DNA of 64,000 nucleotides from Prinia subflava (GCF_021018805.1 NC_086253.1:33915583-33979582), one strand, 5' to 3'; positions 31,332 through 44,860 are shown, numbered from the stretch's first letter. Program-made: numbers and translations. Notes: a model not told the origin generated them from the sequence alone.

Positions 31332-32524
31332 TAAGAGCTTAGGCTGAAGCCTCCTAGCATGCTTAAGGTCCCTTGAGTACTGTTCTCCCAGGGACTCTCC
31401 TGGACACCTGTCCTGCATTTCCTTGGAGTCCGTTTTCTACCCTCAGTCTCATCACCCTCTGTAAGCTTTCAAGTTTTTCAAACCTTAACCCTAAACCTTC
31501 TTGCCCTAAGCTGAGGCTAGATTCATGTTACTTTCAGATCGTATGAACTAAAGGGATCATGCCTTAAAAGAGGAGGTACAAACGTAGTGTTAATCCTGTT
31601 AATGTTTTAATTATCTAATGGTACAATTTACCCCATTAATGCAGAAAAATACGTTAACAATATAGGTAAAATTGCTGCTATAAACTTCGTTTTTCCTACT
31701 TTCTGTGGGGCTGTACTCACCTTCTGCACATCCCAATGGGTCCTCAGGTTAACAACTTCCATCTTCCTTAAAAAGTTTGCTTCAGAAATGGATATGTCAT
31801 TGGAGTCCTGGGTCCTTTGATGGAAAGACTTCGATGTTCACAGTAGGAGTCTCTTTCTCCTCTGATTTGGGATTTGCTTGGGTTTTCTTAACAGCAGTCT
31901 GCACCCTTCTCATTGGATGACTGGATGTTTCTCAAGTCTGAAATTTTCCCCACAGCTCCTTTCAATATAAAAAGTCACCGTTACAATGGGATAGTTATGC
32001 TTTTACCATATAAAGTATACACAGACTGTGGTCAACTCAGGTAGGCAATACTCTCTTGGCCACTAGATGATTGTCATACACACACACAAATAAAAAGCCC
32101 AAATTAAAATCAGCCTAGATCAAGACAAGTCCAGATAGCTCCTGAAACGCAACACTACCAGGTCACTATGGAGTGTCTGGCCTTTTAATTGTATTGACAA
32201 AATCCTGTTTACTGAGCCACACCTGAAAGCACTGAAAATAACAACACAGTGAATAGTTTCTCATTTTACCGGTAAGAGGCCTTTGCTTTTCTGGGACTTT
32301 TCCTTTATTTGAGAACAAAAGTCACATTCTTTGGAACAATTTTTGCTTAGTCTTGCCCCAAGGCCACATCAGGCTGAACTTGCTTAGGATGCCCTCACAA
32401 AATGTGCTCCGTATAAGCCAGCACCTCCAAGTCCTGTCTTGGTGGTCTTTTTTTCTGCCTTCAGTCTAACCACCCTTGTAGACATTTGGGTTTAGAAAAC
32501 CCTAATTCTAACCTGAACTCATGT
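31332..32524. mobile_element. Unidentified insertion of about 1.2 kb inside the ancient LINE
   Basis: The LINE alignment is broken between ACTTTGTCAAAGGC (ending 31331) and TTTTGGAAATCAAAGTAGGC (from 32525), pieces I expect to be adjacent in the LINE. The inserted DNA has loosely similar sequences near both ends: blocks around 31350-31510 and 32370-32520 share AGGCTGAA...TGCTTAGG-like, CCTGTC, CCTTCAGTCT/CCTCAGTCTC and AAACCCTAA-type words. This could indicate diverged direct terminal repeats, as in an LTR element. No coding potential is recognised. Confidence 0.4.
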
Positions 32525-33400
32525 CTTTTGGAAATCAAAGTAGGCTATATCAACATCATCATGCCTATATAATCCACATAATTTTTGCTCCTTTGAAAAA
32601 CTATCAGAATTGTAAAGCAGTGTTCTCCTCAACAGAATGCTAACTCTTCCCAAATAAATCTGATCTATCCAGGTGTCTCCTGATTCTGTTTCTTATCAAA
32701 GTTTCTAGTAATTTGTCCTGTACATATCAGACTTAGATTCCTACTATTTCCAGATTTTCCCTGGAATCTTCCTTAAAAATCGATTTCGCATCTTCTGCCT
32801 TCCAGAAGCAAAGCAATTTTAAGCAATAGGTTAAATCCTGCAGTGAGTAATTCAGTTCTTTTGTCCTTGAGTTCCTTTAGAAATTTGGAGTGCATACTAT
32901 ATATTCCTGGTGATTTTCACTTTATCTATTTATTCCATAATCTCTTCAATTTCAGACTGCTCTTCAGATGAGTTCCCTGCCAAGAAGGCTTCTGATTTTG
33001 GAATCTTCCCAGTTCCTTCCACAGCGACCACCAATGCAAAGGGTTCATTTAGCTTCTCTGCAATGACCTTGACTTCTCTGAGTACTCTTTTATGCCCTGA
33101 AAACAAACTAGCCTTACAGATTCTGGCAAATCTCTTGCTCCTGATGCGTTTTGTAGTGAAAAGGATTATTAGTTTTGATTCCTTTGTTAGGTATTCTTAG
33201 ATGCTTTTTGGTCTGCCTTATTATGTTTTCACATTTAACCTTGCAGAGTTTGTAACTCTTTCTTCTTGTTTCATTTGAACATTACTTCAGCATTTTCAAA
33301 GATAGATTTTTGCTTCTAACAGCCTTACTTACCCTGCTAGTTAGTTACACCAGCTTCTTTTGACCTTTCTGAAGTCTGTCTTACGAGAAAGTATATACTT

Positions 33401-34091
33401 CAACCACGATATCTTTAAACAGGTTCCTTGGTGCCTGTACAGAGTTGAGACTCTGAGATGCCCTTCTCTTCATTTTGACAAACTTCCTCTTTCTTACTTT
33501 GTTACTCTTTTTTGAATTACAACAGAGCTGTAGGGAAGAAGTGCCTGGATGTAAGCCCCTAGCTGTTGCTTCACCATGATCTAGTCTAGAGGTTTTTGAA
33601 GGAGATTCCTGGGAAGGTTCCTTTCCTCAGAGCTGGGTCTGTAAAGAACAAAGAAATAAAAATGGGGGGACGTACGGGGGAATATGTGCTGTTCTAGGAC
33701 TTTCTGTGTGTTTGCTTGCCCTTGCTTTTTCCCCCTAGTCCTATGGATGTCTAATTCATGCAGCTGCTCTGTTCTTCCCTCCCTCGTAGCAGGTTTTAAT
33801 GAACAGTTGTCCCCATTTGTATTTTTGTGGCACTCTTACTGGCATCACATCTGGAATGACAATTGTAATGAAGTGATGCTGTGCACAGTCAGGCTGTAGA
33901 TATGCCTTGAGCTTCCCTGCTAAAGCACAAGGGACAACTCTTCATGGTACGTGTTCAGTGACCCAGATGTGTCACCAGTGTGGCACACCCAGGGCCAGCG
34001 GAACCAAAGGGAATGGTTCAGTATCAAGGCCTCTGTGCAGGAGTAACCGTGAGAATGCAGTGAATGATTACGAGACTGAGCAGGAGGAAAG
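33401..34091. other. Intergenic DNA
   Basis: No gene or named repeat. Short open frames at 33684-34119 show no recognised domain. Confidence 0.45.
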
Positions 34092-34613
34092 TGTAGGGTT
34101 GCCCTTGTGGGAACCCTAAAAATCCCCTCAGGGAAACTCCCAGGCTTTTCTCTGGAAGAATGTACCACAGTTTCCTTGCCTAGGCTGAGAGAGGACTTCC
34201 CCCCTGGTGCCCTGCAGAACTACTGTCAATGTATCCTGGATTGCTTCCCCCATTGGCCACCTGACCCTGCCTTCCCCGGATGTTTATCCCTCATCCCCCA
34301 TAGGTTTGCTGCCCCTTGACCCTGCCCTCCCCAGATGTTTATCCCTCATCCCCAATAGGTTTGCTGCCCCTTGACCCTGCCCTCCCCAGATGTTTATCCC
34401 TCATCCCCAATAGGTTTGCTGCCCCTTGACCTGCCTTTGTACCGCCCCTGTGCCCTCAGAGCATTGGTTCCTCACTCTGTACTTAATCTCTGTGCAGGCC
34501 ACATGGTCTTGTCTTCTGTTCCTGATCCCTTCAGTGTGGTGAAATAAACCTTACTGGGACTACATACAGGAGGCCCTTCCTGTCTTTCCTCTGCTGAGGC
34601 CTGTGTGTGTACA
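34092..34613 (+). mobile_element. Solo-LTR-like candidate with tandem 55-bp units
   Basis: The region begins with TG and ends with CA. It contains CCAAT-type elements (ATTGG at about 34253 and 34464, CCAAT in the repeat units), a triplicated 55-bp unit like an LTR U3 enhancer repeat, and an AATAAA signal at 34543-34548 followed by about 65 bp. It is also markedly richer in C and T than its flanks. No matching target-site duplication was found, so the boundaries and the identity as an LTR are inferred. Confidence 0.4.
34261..34435. repeat. 55-bp tandem repeat, three units plus a partial
   Basis: Units lie at 34261-34315, 34316-34370 and 34371-34425, followed by about 10 bp of a fourth. Each contains CCAGATGTTTATCCCTCATC and ATAGGTTTGCTGCCCC. 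Units two and three appear identical. The first differs at a few positions. Confidence 0.95.
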
Positions 34614-37600
34614 TGGACTTGAAATGGCTGTTCCTGTGGCCTGCTCTGAGCAGCTTCTGAAGGAGACGCTTCGAGAAGGGAGCAGCATTTCTCCATCTTG
34701 CCATGAAGCTACCTCCCCTCTCATCAGCCTCATGTAAGGGAGGATCAGCCTTGGGAAACTCAGCTGCCAGTCAGGCCAGTAAGAAGATCCATTGCTCAGG
34801 GTGATGACCCATTTGTCTGGATGTTCCATACCTTTGGGTACAGGGAACTGACCACCTGGTCTGGGAAATCTGTACCGTATCTGTACCATGGCTAAGACAG
34901 TTAAATTACAGCATGAAAAAATCAACAACTTTTTGAAAAAATGAGGTGTAAATAGTAACAGGCAGGAGTTCTTCTCATTTCCTTTCCACAGGATTTTTTA
35001 AAACTTTTGTTCTAAGGTTTTTTAATACGCATATTTCTCTGCAAACCAATGCAGAAACCTTTTGAAGACCTTAGGAAAAGATGAAAATACTTCAGCAAAA
35101 AGGTGAAATCCAAAAGCTAGAACTTTGTTCTATTCCATGGCGCTTTCCAAGTGAAAGTGAGAAACCAGCGAGAAAATTGAAAATTGAAAGCTTGGGTCCT
35201 GCCTACCATTTTAATTTAAAAAAATATTGTCAAATGTGAAAATAAAAATGCAGGATTAACCTATTTTGACATATTCTAAATTTGGGATCAAAGAGATAAG
35301 CTTGTCACGGTGGGCTCCCACAGAATTTGGGGAGATAAAATTCTTGAGGCTTTGATCAGCTTTGGCTGATCCTGAACTGTCATTCAGTGGTTTATATCCC
35401 TGGAATATATAGTCATGGTTACAATATGTTCCTCCTTTAGTATGCACAGATCTCTGCTTTGCAAAAAGGAAAGGATTTTAAGCTCTTTTGTAAGATCACA
35501 ATAAAGATTAAGATCTTGCAAACATAAATACTGGGTTTCATTTATTTATTCTCTAGCAGCAAGGCACCACTATTATATGGGTGGGATTTCTCTGGCAGTG
35601 CACTTGCTATATCCCACTTCCTGCACTATCCATTTTGAACTATAGCTGTCTTACTTTTTTTTTTGTTCTGTGCATTACTATTTGCCAGTGGGTGGTCATG
35701 AGTACAACAGAAATTCTGTGCAAGCAGCTGGTACTTCTGACAAGGTTTTCTTGGTCCTGCTGCTGTTGAATTATCAGGAGAATAGAGCAGAAAAACATTT
35801 TTAGAAAGCTGTGTTTGATGCCAAGTGTAAACAAAGACTACCTCTATCAAGAAACCTTTCTTTCATGGGTACCTGATTCACTAAAACTAGCTAAATATAA
35901 ATAGTTTTATTAATATTTTTTCACCTTCAGGCTTTGAGAATAAAAGCATTAGCTCTTACAGACTGTACTAATTCTCATATAATCCACAGCTCATTTCAGC
36001 AGCTATCACCTTTCATTTGTCAGCTCAGAAAAATTGACAAACTGAATCCAATGCCTGTTATTGACTGCAAAAGCTGCTGTTTTCCTGGTAATTGTCTTAG
36101 TTCATGCCCCAAGTCTGAATTTAAGTGCATAATTCAAATTCTTTTGAAGTTATATGAGCATTAGCTGTTATGTTCACCTGTGTTATGCTTGACAAATTTG
36201 GGTCTTATTTAACATTTCTAATTATTTTCTTTTTTATCTTCAAGGAAATTATTCTTGTCAAGCTATTCCATTAAAACATAGTTTTGGAGTAAGATTTTAG
36301 TCATGAAAGCATATTGTTGTCTTTACATAAGCAGAATGTTTGAGTTCAGTTCCTTTCCTCAAGAGATTAAATTTGACTTTGTTTGCTTTGTGATTTCAGA
36401 GGCTTTAGATTCACTTAGTTCACTTTTAAAAAGTAGTTAAAATTCACTTTTTATCTACAAAATCTAGAAAAAATATAGGGGCTTAGTAAATGATAACTCA
36501 TATTTTCACACTAACATTTATTGTCTCAACCTTTTGGAAAACCATGAACTATCAGAATATTTGGAATAAAATAATCAGAAATAGTAATTATGAAAGCACC
36601 ATGGAAGGAAGAGCTTTTATAAACAAATAGTATAATAGTAACTGAGGGGATAGAGGAAATTCATGTTAGGTAAATTGCACTTTAAAGTTTATCTGGAGTT
36701 GCATTTTTTCACAAAATTGAGGGCAACATGATTTTTTTACAAAAATTGATGGTTTTCTAGATTTGGAATCAGCATACAGTCAGAGAGGCTGCTCTGTCAT
36801 TAAAATACTGACAAAGACTGTTTTTTAAGGATGAAAAATCTAGAAATATAGCATTCTAAACATGCTAAACAGAAGCCACACCATCAAGTGAACTTTATTT
36901 GGATAAAAAAATGGATTTTAAATTTACCTTGATCTTGAAATCAGGCTTGTGAACTGTAGAAGTGTTTAAACATTCCAGAAATTTAGTGAGGTAGATGACA
37001 TGATGAAAAATAAGGCAAAGGTCAGCTTGGACTAGAACAGATCACAAGACTGTAAAAAACATAATATATATTTATGTTAATATAATATATATAATATATC
37101 TTATGTAATGGTCAATTTTAAGCTAGTGATAACAAACTTTTTTTTGTATTTAAATAAAATGTTGAAAGGATAGGATAACTAGCTTTTTACTTTGCCTCTG
37201 TAGTTAACATATGACTGTAATTGTAAATGCTTGGGTATCAATATTGTTCACTTGACTGATAAGAATTTAAACAATATAAAGGGCAATAACCTGAAATGGG
37301 GTTAGAGTTCCAGACAACTCTTTGCAGACTACACAAATCTGAGACTCCAGCATTCTACTGCCTGCCCACTGAAATATGTGTAAACATTGTATGGAATATA
37401 CTCATGAAATAAAACATCTGTGGATATAGTTTCCACCCATGCTTAAGGCAATTTGTTTCATATCTTGAATTGTGAGAGTTTGAGTCCCTCATACTAGTAT
37501 TGAGCTCTTTTAATACTGCCTTACCTTGCTATTCTTATTATTCATGTAACAGCATAAATTTTTTTTAAGTTCTGTTTAGGTCTTGCCTCTAAGATGTCTT

Positions 37601-40600
37601 TCAGACCTGACTTTACAGGCTAATTATGTATCAAGATTTTTTTATCATTATTATATGCATCAATTTTTTGGTTTCTCAGTGTCTTTTGTTGTAAAAAAGG
37701 TAAATAAAGATAAATATTTCACCTAGTCATAAACATAGCAGTATGTCCTCATATCTCCATTTTCCCCCTAACATGGAAGCATCTTATTGTCTTTGCTGCC
37801 TTCCATTGTAGTCTTCCATCTTCTGTTGTATTCTTTCAATCCTGGTAACAAGAATACTGAACAATTAAAGACATGGTAATGGAAATGTCTCATCTTGCAG
37901 TGTTTCAGAATAGCACAAAAAGCAAAGATGTTTTGTTTTGAATAATGTACAGAGAATATGAATTTCACCATACATTTTGGCCAACAAATCTAATTCTTAG
38001 GATTCTTCTCAGGACAGGGTTTATGTACAATTGTCCACTAGAGTGCAGGCTGAGACCAACAAACTCATTTTGTTCCTGTCATAAACTGACTTTGAACCCA
38101 GGTGTCTTAATGTACATGGTTAGTACATTAAAGCATTGCACCTTCTAGCTTCAGCTGCGAGTATATATACTGCTATCAAATTTGATGGATATAGCTTGTG
38201 AAGCTTAGTGACCTAGGGTGGTGATAATAAAGTATTCTGAAACCTGGATAACATTTTATTCTGTCACTATGGTTTTCTTGCTCTGGTGACATCAACTAAT
38301 TTGTACTGCTTTGTAGGAGATTTCTGTATCCGGCTTTTTAGCCAGAGTCTCCGTTTCCTTACACTGCTCTTACTCTTCCCTGTCAGAGTGAATTTCTTTC
38401 AGAGACAAAATATTCCTCAATATTGATCTCAGTGTGCTGGCTAATTTCAGGTTCTTGTATTGCAGATCAGCTGAAGTGCTGTTCAAAACACTGAAGAAAT
38501 TTTTAACACAAAATGCACAAAGAAATTGACCCATATAATATTCCAGCAAGAATCCTCTGTTCACTAATCCTTTAAAAGACGACTAAAGTCAATTTAACAG
38601 ACTTTGCATGAAAACATTTTTATTCTGAAAAGCTGTCCTAACAAGAGTAGCCAGTTTTCACTAAGTTCATAAAGTTCTTAGGATTTTTGGCCTGTTTCTT
38701 ATTTTTGCCTGTTTAGGGCATTCATCTACTGCAGAAAAGTGCTCACCCCAGAGGACATATATACCAGCAAAGTGATCTGGAGTTCTCCTTCTCACTGTCC
38801 CTACAGAACCTGTTGAAGTTTTTGTAGAAATAATAGGGAGTTTTAATGTTTACTTTCCTATAAAGGAGGAATATCACATATCAGTTCCCTTTTACTTGCT
38901 CAGTTTTGAAAAAAGTGAAGCACATCTGTTGTTTAATTTTTTTATCTCCCTAGGCTGCTGTGAAGGCTGGCTTCAAAAGACACTTTTTCTTCAGTACTTT
39001 GAACCCTAAAAACATTTTGTTGTATTCTGAGAAATAAGAATTGAATAAATCTTAACTAATGTCTGTCTTCCCTTTCCACAGTCTATAGCCCATCCACTTT
39101 TGAATTCCTTAATGATCCCTACTTCAAAAATCACATCCTGCTCTTTGCCTTCTTTACCTAATCATCTCTTTTGTATTGTGCAGAGCTGCTGTGGCTCCAT
39201 GCTAAAACCCCTCATTTACTATATACTGTCTTTGCCATTTGAGTCAATGTCTTCCTAATGTGAATATGTTTTTATTTATAACAGTTTTAAAGTTACAATA
39301 GCATAAAAAGTATGGATACAAACTGAAAGATAAAAAAGTAATCTTAGTAGTAGCAAGTGCTCAGCTTGTGCTATTTCAGTCTGAAGAAACCATGTTTGTC
39401 TGATGTAGACAACTAAAAGCAGAATCTCATAATAGAAAAGTGCCAGGAAATACTGAAAAGGAATCATGCTGTCAACTCTGCTTATGAAATAAATTAGGTT
39501 TACTAATGGCTATATTTCCCCTTATATCTACAGAGGGAGCACAGTGTTCCTGTTCTTCCAAGTTAGGATGTCAAATGTATTTCCTGACAGCTTCAGCTCA
39601 CTTTTCATTATTGATAAGTTAGAGTGTGCCACAGCAGTGAGGCTGTTAGCTGCTCTTCTGTAATTAGTTCAATGAGATTAGGAAACAGCCAGAGTGTAGA
39701 AGAGATGAAAAGTAGTCACATATAATATGATATGATAGTGGCACCTGAGCTCCCTCTGCCCTGATGCCAAGCTAACACTCAGGATGTTACAAAATGAAGG
39801 CACCGTGCCTTGTGTCTCACAGTTCTCTTGGTGTTATGTCCTAGGGACAGAGCAGTTATCCTCCTGCTGAGGAAGGAAAATGCTTTTGATGCTAATTTGG
39901 GGAATTGGGTGTATTGGCAATTTGAAAGGCAAGTAGGTTGAAGGGATTTCATCATGCTGAGGTGAGACACAGGACAAACCCAGAGTGAGTGCAACAGTAA
40001 TTTTATTTTTTTTAACTTAGGGTAATTTTGCCAGTGTATCTGAGAATCCTGAGATATTGTCTTCCCTTCCATGCTAAATCCCATATAAAGATGTAAAAAA
40101 CTGAATCTGTATAGCAGGTCTAATATGAAGATTAACATGCTGTAATAATGAAATCTAAAGATACAGTTAAAATAAATGACAGGAAATTATACATAAAAAT
40201 AGGAAAATTCTCTATAGCCAAAATCTAAAGCTTATCATAAATGAACAACCTAAGCTCCACTGAGGTTAAAAAAGACAAGTATAAGTGGAATTTCTATCGG
40301 GAGAAGAAAAAATTACTAACAGCAAACTATGAATTTGCTGTAATGTTTACTCAAATATGAAGGAATACATGTATTCAATATAAGTTGTATGAAGAATAAA
40401 ATTGTCTTCAGAATGTGTCTGATATAATGATTACAGATAATGTTATTTTAATATTAAAAATATCCTTGAAAAATAAGGGGAAGGTAACAGAAAAAATGGA
40501 AAGCTGTGGAATATGTAGGCAGCTGCTGAATCCAGAAGCAGCATGCCAAAAAACGTGAAATTTTATACTGAAAACAGAAAATCCATTTCTCACTTCTAAC

Positions 40601-43600
40601 TAGGGAATATCTGTAATTGTGACTAGTTGGGTGGACAAAGAAGGTAATTCATGTTTGGAAGGAATCACTAGCATTGCCAGAAGACTTGCAGTCTGAGACC
40701 TTGTGTGTCAGTTTACTTTCCAAATGACAACTTAGCAAGATTATCTGTGATTTCCGGTTGTGGATGGAGATAGGAAAAAAGATCACATGCAATATCTTCC
40801 ATTTTTCTAGCACCTATCTTTGTCCTGTTATCCTGGTTTTAGCTAGCATAAAGTTACTTTTTTCTTAGTAGCTGGTACAGGGCTGTGTTTTGGATTCGGT
40901 ATCAAATTGTATGAGATTGCATAAAAAGGGGAATTTGGATGCAAGGACAGGTATAAATGGAAAAGGAGTTTCAAAAGAAGAGGACTGGTCAGAGACAGAT
41001 ACAAACATTACGAAAAAACAAACAGAGAAAACATCAGCAAATAACACACAGCATACAGAAAGAGCAAATCTAGCTGGAAAAGATACTGATACCAAAGAAA
41101 AAATGAGGTGATCAAGGTACTGCAAAGACAATATTTGCCTACAACTAGAACCATAAGTATGAATAAAACAAGAAAACAGTCAAAATTAGGAAATCACCAT
41201 ATGTCCATAAATTTTTTATGTGAGATGAAAAACTGTGTACTTTTAAAAACTGATCAGAAGACTGTTTAAAGAGTATAATTTATATACTCATTTCTAAACC
41301 CAGACAGAATAAAGTGCTAACATTCTGGATTCAGGGAATTTTGTAGAATTTTCTCTGTGAGACTGGGAGTGTGATACTCAAAATACTATCTTACATGGAC
41401 AGGAAGAAAACTTAAATCTAGCACTAGACCCTAGTTTTCAAGGAATAGATGCTATAGAAAGGTAACATAATAAACAAGGCATCAAAATCTAAGAATGCAG
41501 AAGAGTAATGATTTCCTATTAGGACATGAAAAACATAGAAATACGTTAATATTGGCTTGACTGAGTCTGACAGATACCATACACAAGAATCTCTGGCATT
41601 CAGTGCTTATAAATCTGTTAAAAGGTAGGCATCTGAACACAGATTTCAATGTCCTGAATTTTGGCACCTGAGTTTGAAAATACTGAATTTGCAACAGGCT
41701 TCCATCTGCACCACAATTACCATGGTATTATCCTGTTTGGTTTTAATCAAAGGCTGGTAATAAGTTGCATTTCCTACCATCCTACCATCTTTATTAATAC
41801 ATATTTCCAAAATTGCATAGTAAAAAGAGTTACATGCTTAGGTAAAAATCCTATGGTAATTCTGACATACTTATGCTCCCTACAGAAAATGCTACAATAT
41901 AAAAATCTAACAGTTTATTGTAGTCCATTAATGGGCTGGTTTGCTAACAAGCTTCTGCAGCTAACCCTGTTTAGGTCCTCCAGCTAGGGGGTTCCAAAAT
42001 AGGACTTTGTTCACAGTACAAAATCTGACATTGCAACAAATGTTATTTGAGCAGTGAGGAAGCTTTCATATTCTTTATTAGATTAGCTATGAAAATTCAG
42101 AACTGCAGCATATACCAGCAGCTGCATTTGTATTTAATATGTTCCTCAGACTGTAAGCAAGTATGGATGGAACAGTTTAACTCAGGTAGAAATTCCTATT
42201 TAGAAAAATACTTAGAAGATGAGTCTTGCCTAAAAAATAATGTTATCTAGCTAGGAAGATTATTTTCTCCATGAGCAATTACTTCACTGTAAGACAGAGA
42301 AGATATAAAGACATACTGTTGCATTTATTTATTTGTATTTCTCTTCAAACCTAGTAATTAGTTCCTGAAATATTCATTCTATTAGAGAAAAAGACAACAG
42401 CGCATTAGCAATTTCTTTTTATTTTTCCCTTAGGTTTTGAGATTGATTTCAGAGTGGACTACCAAATTGCATGCTCCAAATTCTGGCAAATAGTAAACAT
42501 TACTCTCTGAGCAACAATTTGTACATATGGTACATTTAGGGAGAGGTCTTGCTTGCCAGCAAAGTTAAGAGTCTCTTGGCAAGCAGCAAGAAAGTGAGGA
42601 GGGGGGTCTGTAAACTGGGGGTTCCCCAAACTTGACTTAGTTTGCTTTTATCAAAATTGACAAAAGGTAGATGTAAATGTTTCATAAGAAGTATGCTAAA
42701 AATATACACAACTTGACAGATGGTTATATATTTAGCATGTCTTTCAAACTTGTATCGCTTTTCATTAATAGGAGAATCTAAAGCATTTGTAATCAGCTCA
42801 GATTGTTTATTGACATCTATCCAGCAAAGTCATGATAGTCCACACTCGGGACCTTGTTAGGAAATAAGATACAAAAACAAAAAAACAAAACCTAAAACAA
42901 AACAAACAAACAAAACCACTACCACCACCACAACAAAAAAACTTATGAAAGATTACCTGAGATTCTTAAAGCTTTTTGGCACACATCCTCCTTCTATGGA
43001 ACAAGGGAGGAACATGCAAGGTCAGGACTAGAATTCAGACATAAATTTAGAAGAAATTTGGCCTATTTGAATGAATGTCTATCTTAACAGGGGCCTTGGG
43101 TTAGAGCCCTCTACTTCTGTCACAGAGATCTGAATGGTTCTGAGGCAGAAGAAAGGTGCAAATAAGCTTCTGGATCTCAGAGTTAATGGAGAGGAGGATT
43201 CAGACAGATGATCCAGGGCAGCTGCTGCTTTTGCAAAGCAGTCCACTGCCAGAGAAGTCTTATGGAACCTGCCAGGCAGCATGACTTTGCCCCACACCTG
43301 TAGTAAGTTAAGCTACCTATCCTCTGAACAGCCCTGTGTTTAGAACACAGGATCCTGGCCTAAATCTTACCTAGTCCAGGTGTACCCTTCTTCCCAAGTG
43401 TTCTTAACGAAAGAGGCTGTTGTGTCAGGTACAGTACATTGTCGGAACAGTCATGACTTGGCCACAAGAGAAGTTTTCAGTATAACTCTTTGAAAAAACC
43501 TAGGGGAAATAAAAAGATAGCAAGGTTTCCAGAGGATGTGTCACTTAGCAAATGTGTGACTACTAACTAAACACACTAGATGTGTCTACTAACTAAAATT

Positions 43601-44479
43601 CCACCAGGAGTTTTCCTCCACAGGCCATATATCACTGCTGTATTATAAGTAGTAGTAGTTAGTAGATATTGTGCGTTTATCCTTAGAATCCTAATTATGA
43701 AAAATAACAAATTTGGCACGGATAATTGTAGTGCTACAATTTTAATTCATCCTTCAAGAGTGCAGAAACAGATACACTGACAACAGAGAACTTTTTGAAC
43801 TGAATTATGCTATTTTTTTCTCTCCAGATTAATTGAGCGCTTTTTAACTCTCTTCATGATCAACCACAGTCAGGCCTTTCATTTCACCTTCAGGCTCATG
43901 CTTTCCTGAGTGATGCTACTTTCATTAAATTTGTTCTATTTTTCTTGCATTTAAATAGTTCCTTTTCATTCATTAACAAACCATACATGAACATTTGTTC
44001 TCCATATGAAATTATGCCAATAGAAGTCTTGCAAACTGAAATAGCTATATGTTTTCCCACGGTGAGGGCTGAAAAATTTGTCAGTTGAAGTATAACAGGT
44101 TGCTTTTGCCAAGTTTTCTGGTTACAACTGAATAGAAATATCTGTGAAATTAAGTAACATTTTCATATTTGATAGTTTGTCAGTTGTCTAAAAAAAAAAG
44201 CTAACTGATACAGCAATCTTAACATTAAAACATTAAAAATTGCATATTAGCTATATGCTTCTCTGTGTTGATCACTGCAGGATCTCTCTGATTTGGCATA
44301 GCTTCAAGAGTAACTATGAGCATGGCAGGTTCCTTGGCTTAGCCATCTCCTTGCACTGATGTTGGTGTAGTAAGGTACTCACTTGTGCAATTTGCTGTGC
44401 ATATAGTCAGTAAGGGGGAGCTATAAGGACAGCTCCTGAGATAGGACTGCTGTGTACCAGTTTCCCAAAAATGTGCTGT
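34614..44479. other. Intergenic DNA between the retroelement cluster and the DCTD promoter region
   Basis: About 9.9 kb of AT-rich sequence without a recognised exon, RNA gene or confidently named interspersed repeat. There is an AT-rich low-complexity patch at about 37060-37100 and a CAAAA/CAAAC/CCA simple tract at 42870-42940. Open frames of 60-119 codons occur, but none shows protein-family features. Confidence 0.5.
42870..42940. repeat. CAAAA/CAAAC/ACC simple tract
   Basis: Purine- and A-rich low-complexity run: CAAAAACAAAAAAACAAAAC, then CAAACAAACAAAACC and (ACC)n. Confidence 0.85.
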
Positions 44480-44860
44480 TTTCCAACCTGACGCATAAAG
44501 GAGAAGATTTTTGACCAGGCATCAGGAAGCCGTCCTCTCAGCCGTGCCACTTGACCACATTCATGTCAGTGGTGCAGCTCACGTGCAGTGCAAACCCACG
44601 GCTTGCGCACACAAACCCCTCTTGGGGATGCTCTCAAAGGCAACAGTGTTTCTTTTGTCCATCACTGAGTTTGCTGCCCCTGTCACTGCCTCTGGTGGGA
44701 ACCGAATTGGTCCCGTTTGGCTGGGTTTGGGCAGCCTTCAGCTGATGCCTCGTAGCCCCATGGAGTGAACACGTGTACCTTGCTCCCATTTGAGGGCATC
44801 CACAAAGGCATGCCCTAGGGGAAGCCAGCCAGCCCAAGTAGGCAGCTTCTCACACAAGGA
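44480..44860. promoter_or_regulatory. CpG-containing islet upstream of DCTD with two CACGTG E-boxes
   Basis: This stretch keeps a dozen or so CpGs, whereas the surrounding DNA is strongly CpG-poor. Two canonical E-boxes, CACGTG, lie at 44580-44585 and 44770-44775. It is 0.5-0.9 kb upstream of the DCTD ATG. It may be a distal promoter element or enhancer, but no evidence of activity can be seen. Confidence 0.3.

Larger units (their letters stand above)
30745..33400 (-). repeat. Ancient CR1/L3-like LINE, antisense, interrupted
   Basis: A long diverged LINE lies on the minus strand. One part covers about 30745-30930, with blocks such as CACTGTGAAACTCCACTTTT and CTTTTAACCAACTACTTATC. A short junction block, ACTTTGTCAAAGGC, ends at 31331. 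The main part covers about 32525-33400. Translating the minus strand over about 33100-32880 gives a reverse-transcriptase-like frame with VIAEKLNE, TGKIP, AGNSSEEQSEIEEI and IDKVKI elements and two stops, consistent with the CR1/L3 ORF2 upstream of the fingers domain. It is inactive and old. Sub-family assignment is from memory. Confidence 0.65.

Noticed and set aside
40865..41131. Hydrophobic minus-strand open frame of 88 codons
   Set aside because: No domain, no splice context and no composition change. It is consistent with chance in AT-rich intergenic DNA.
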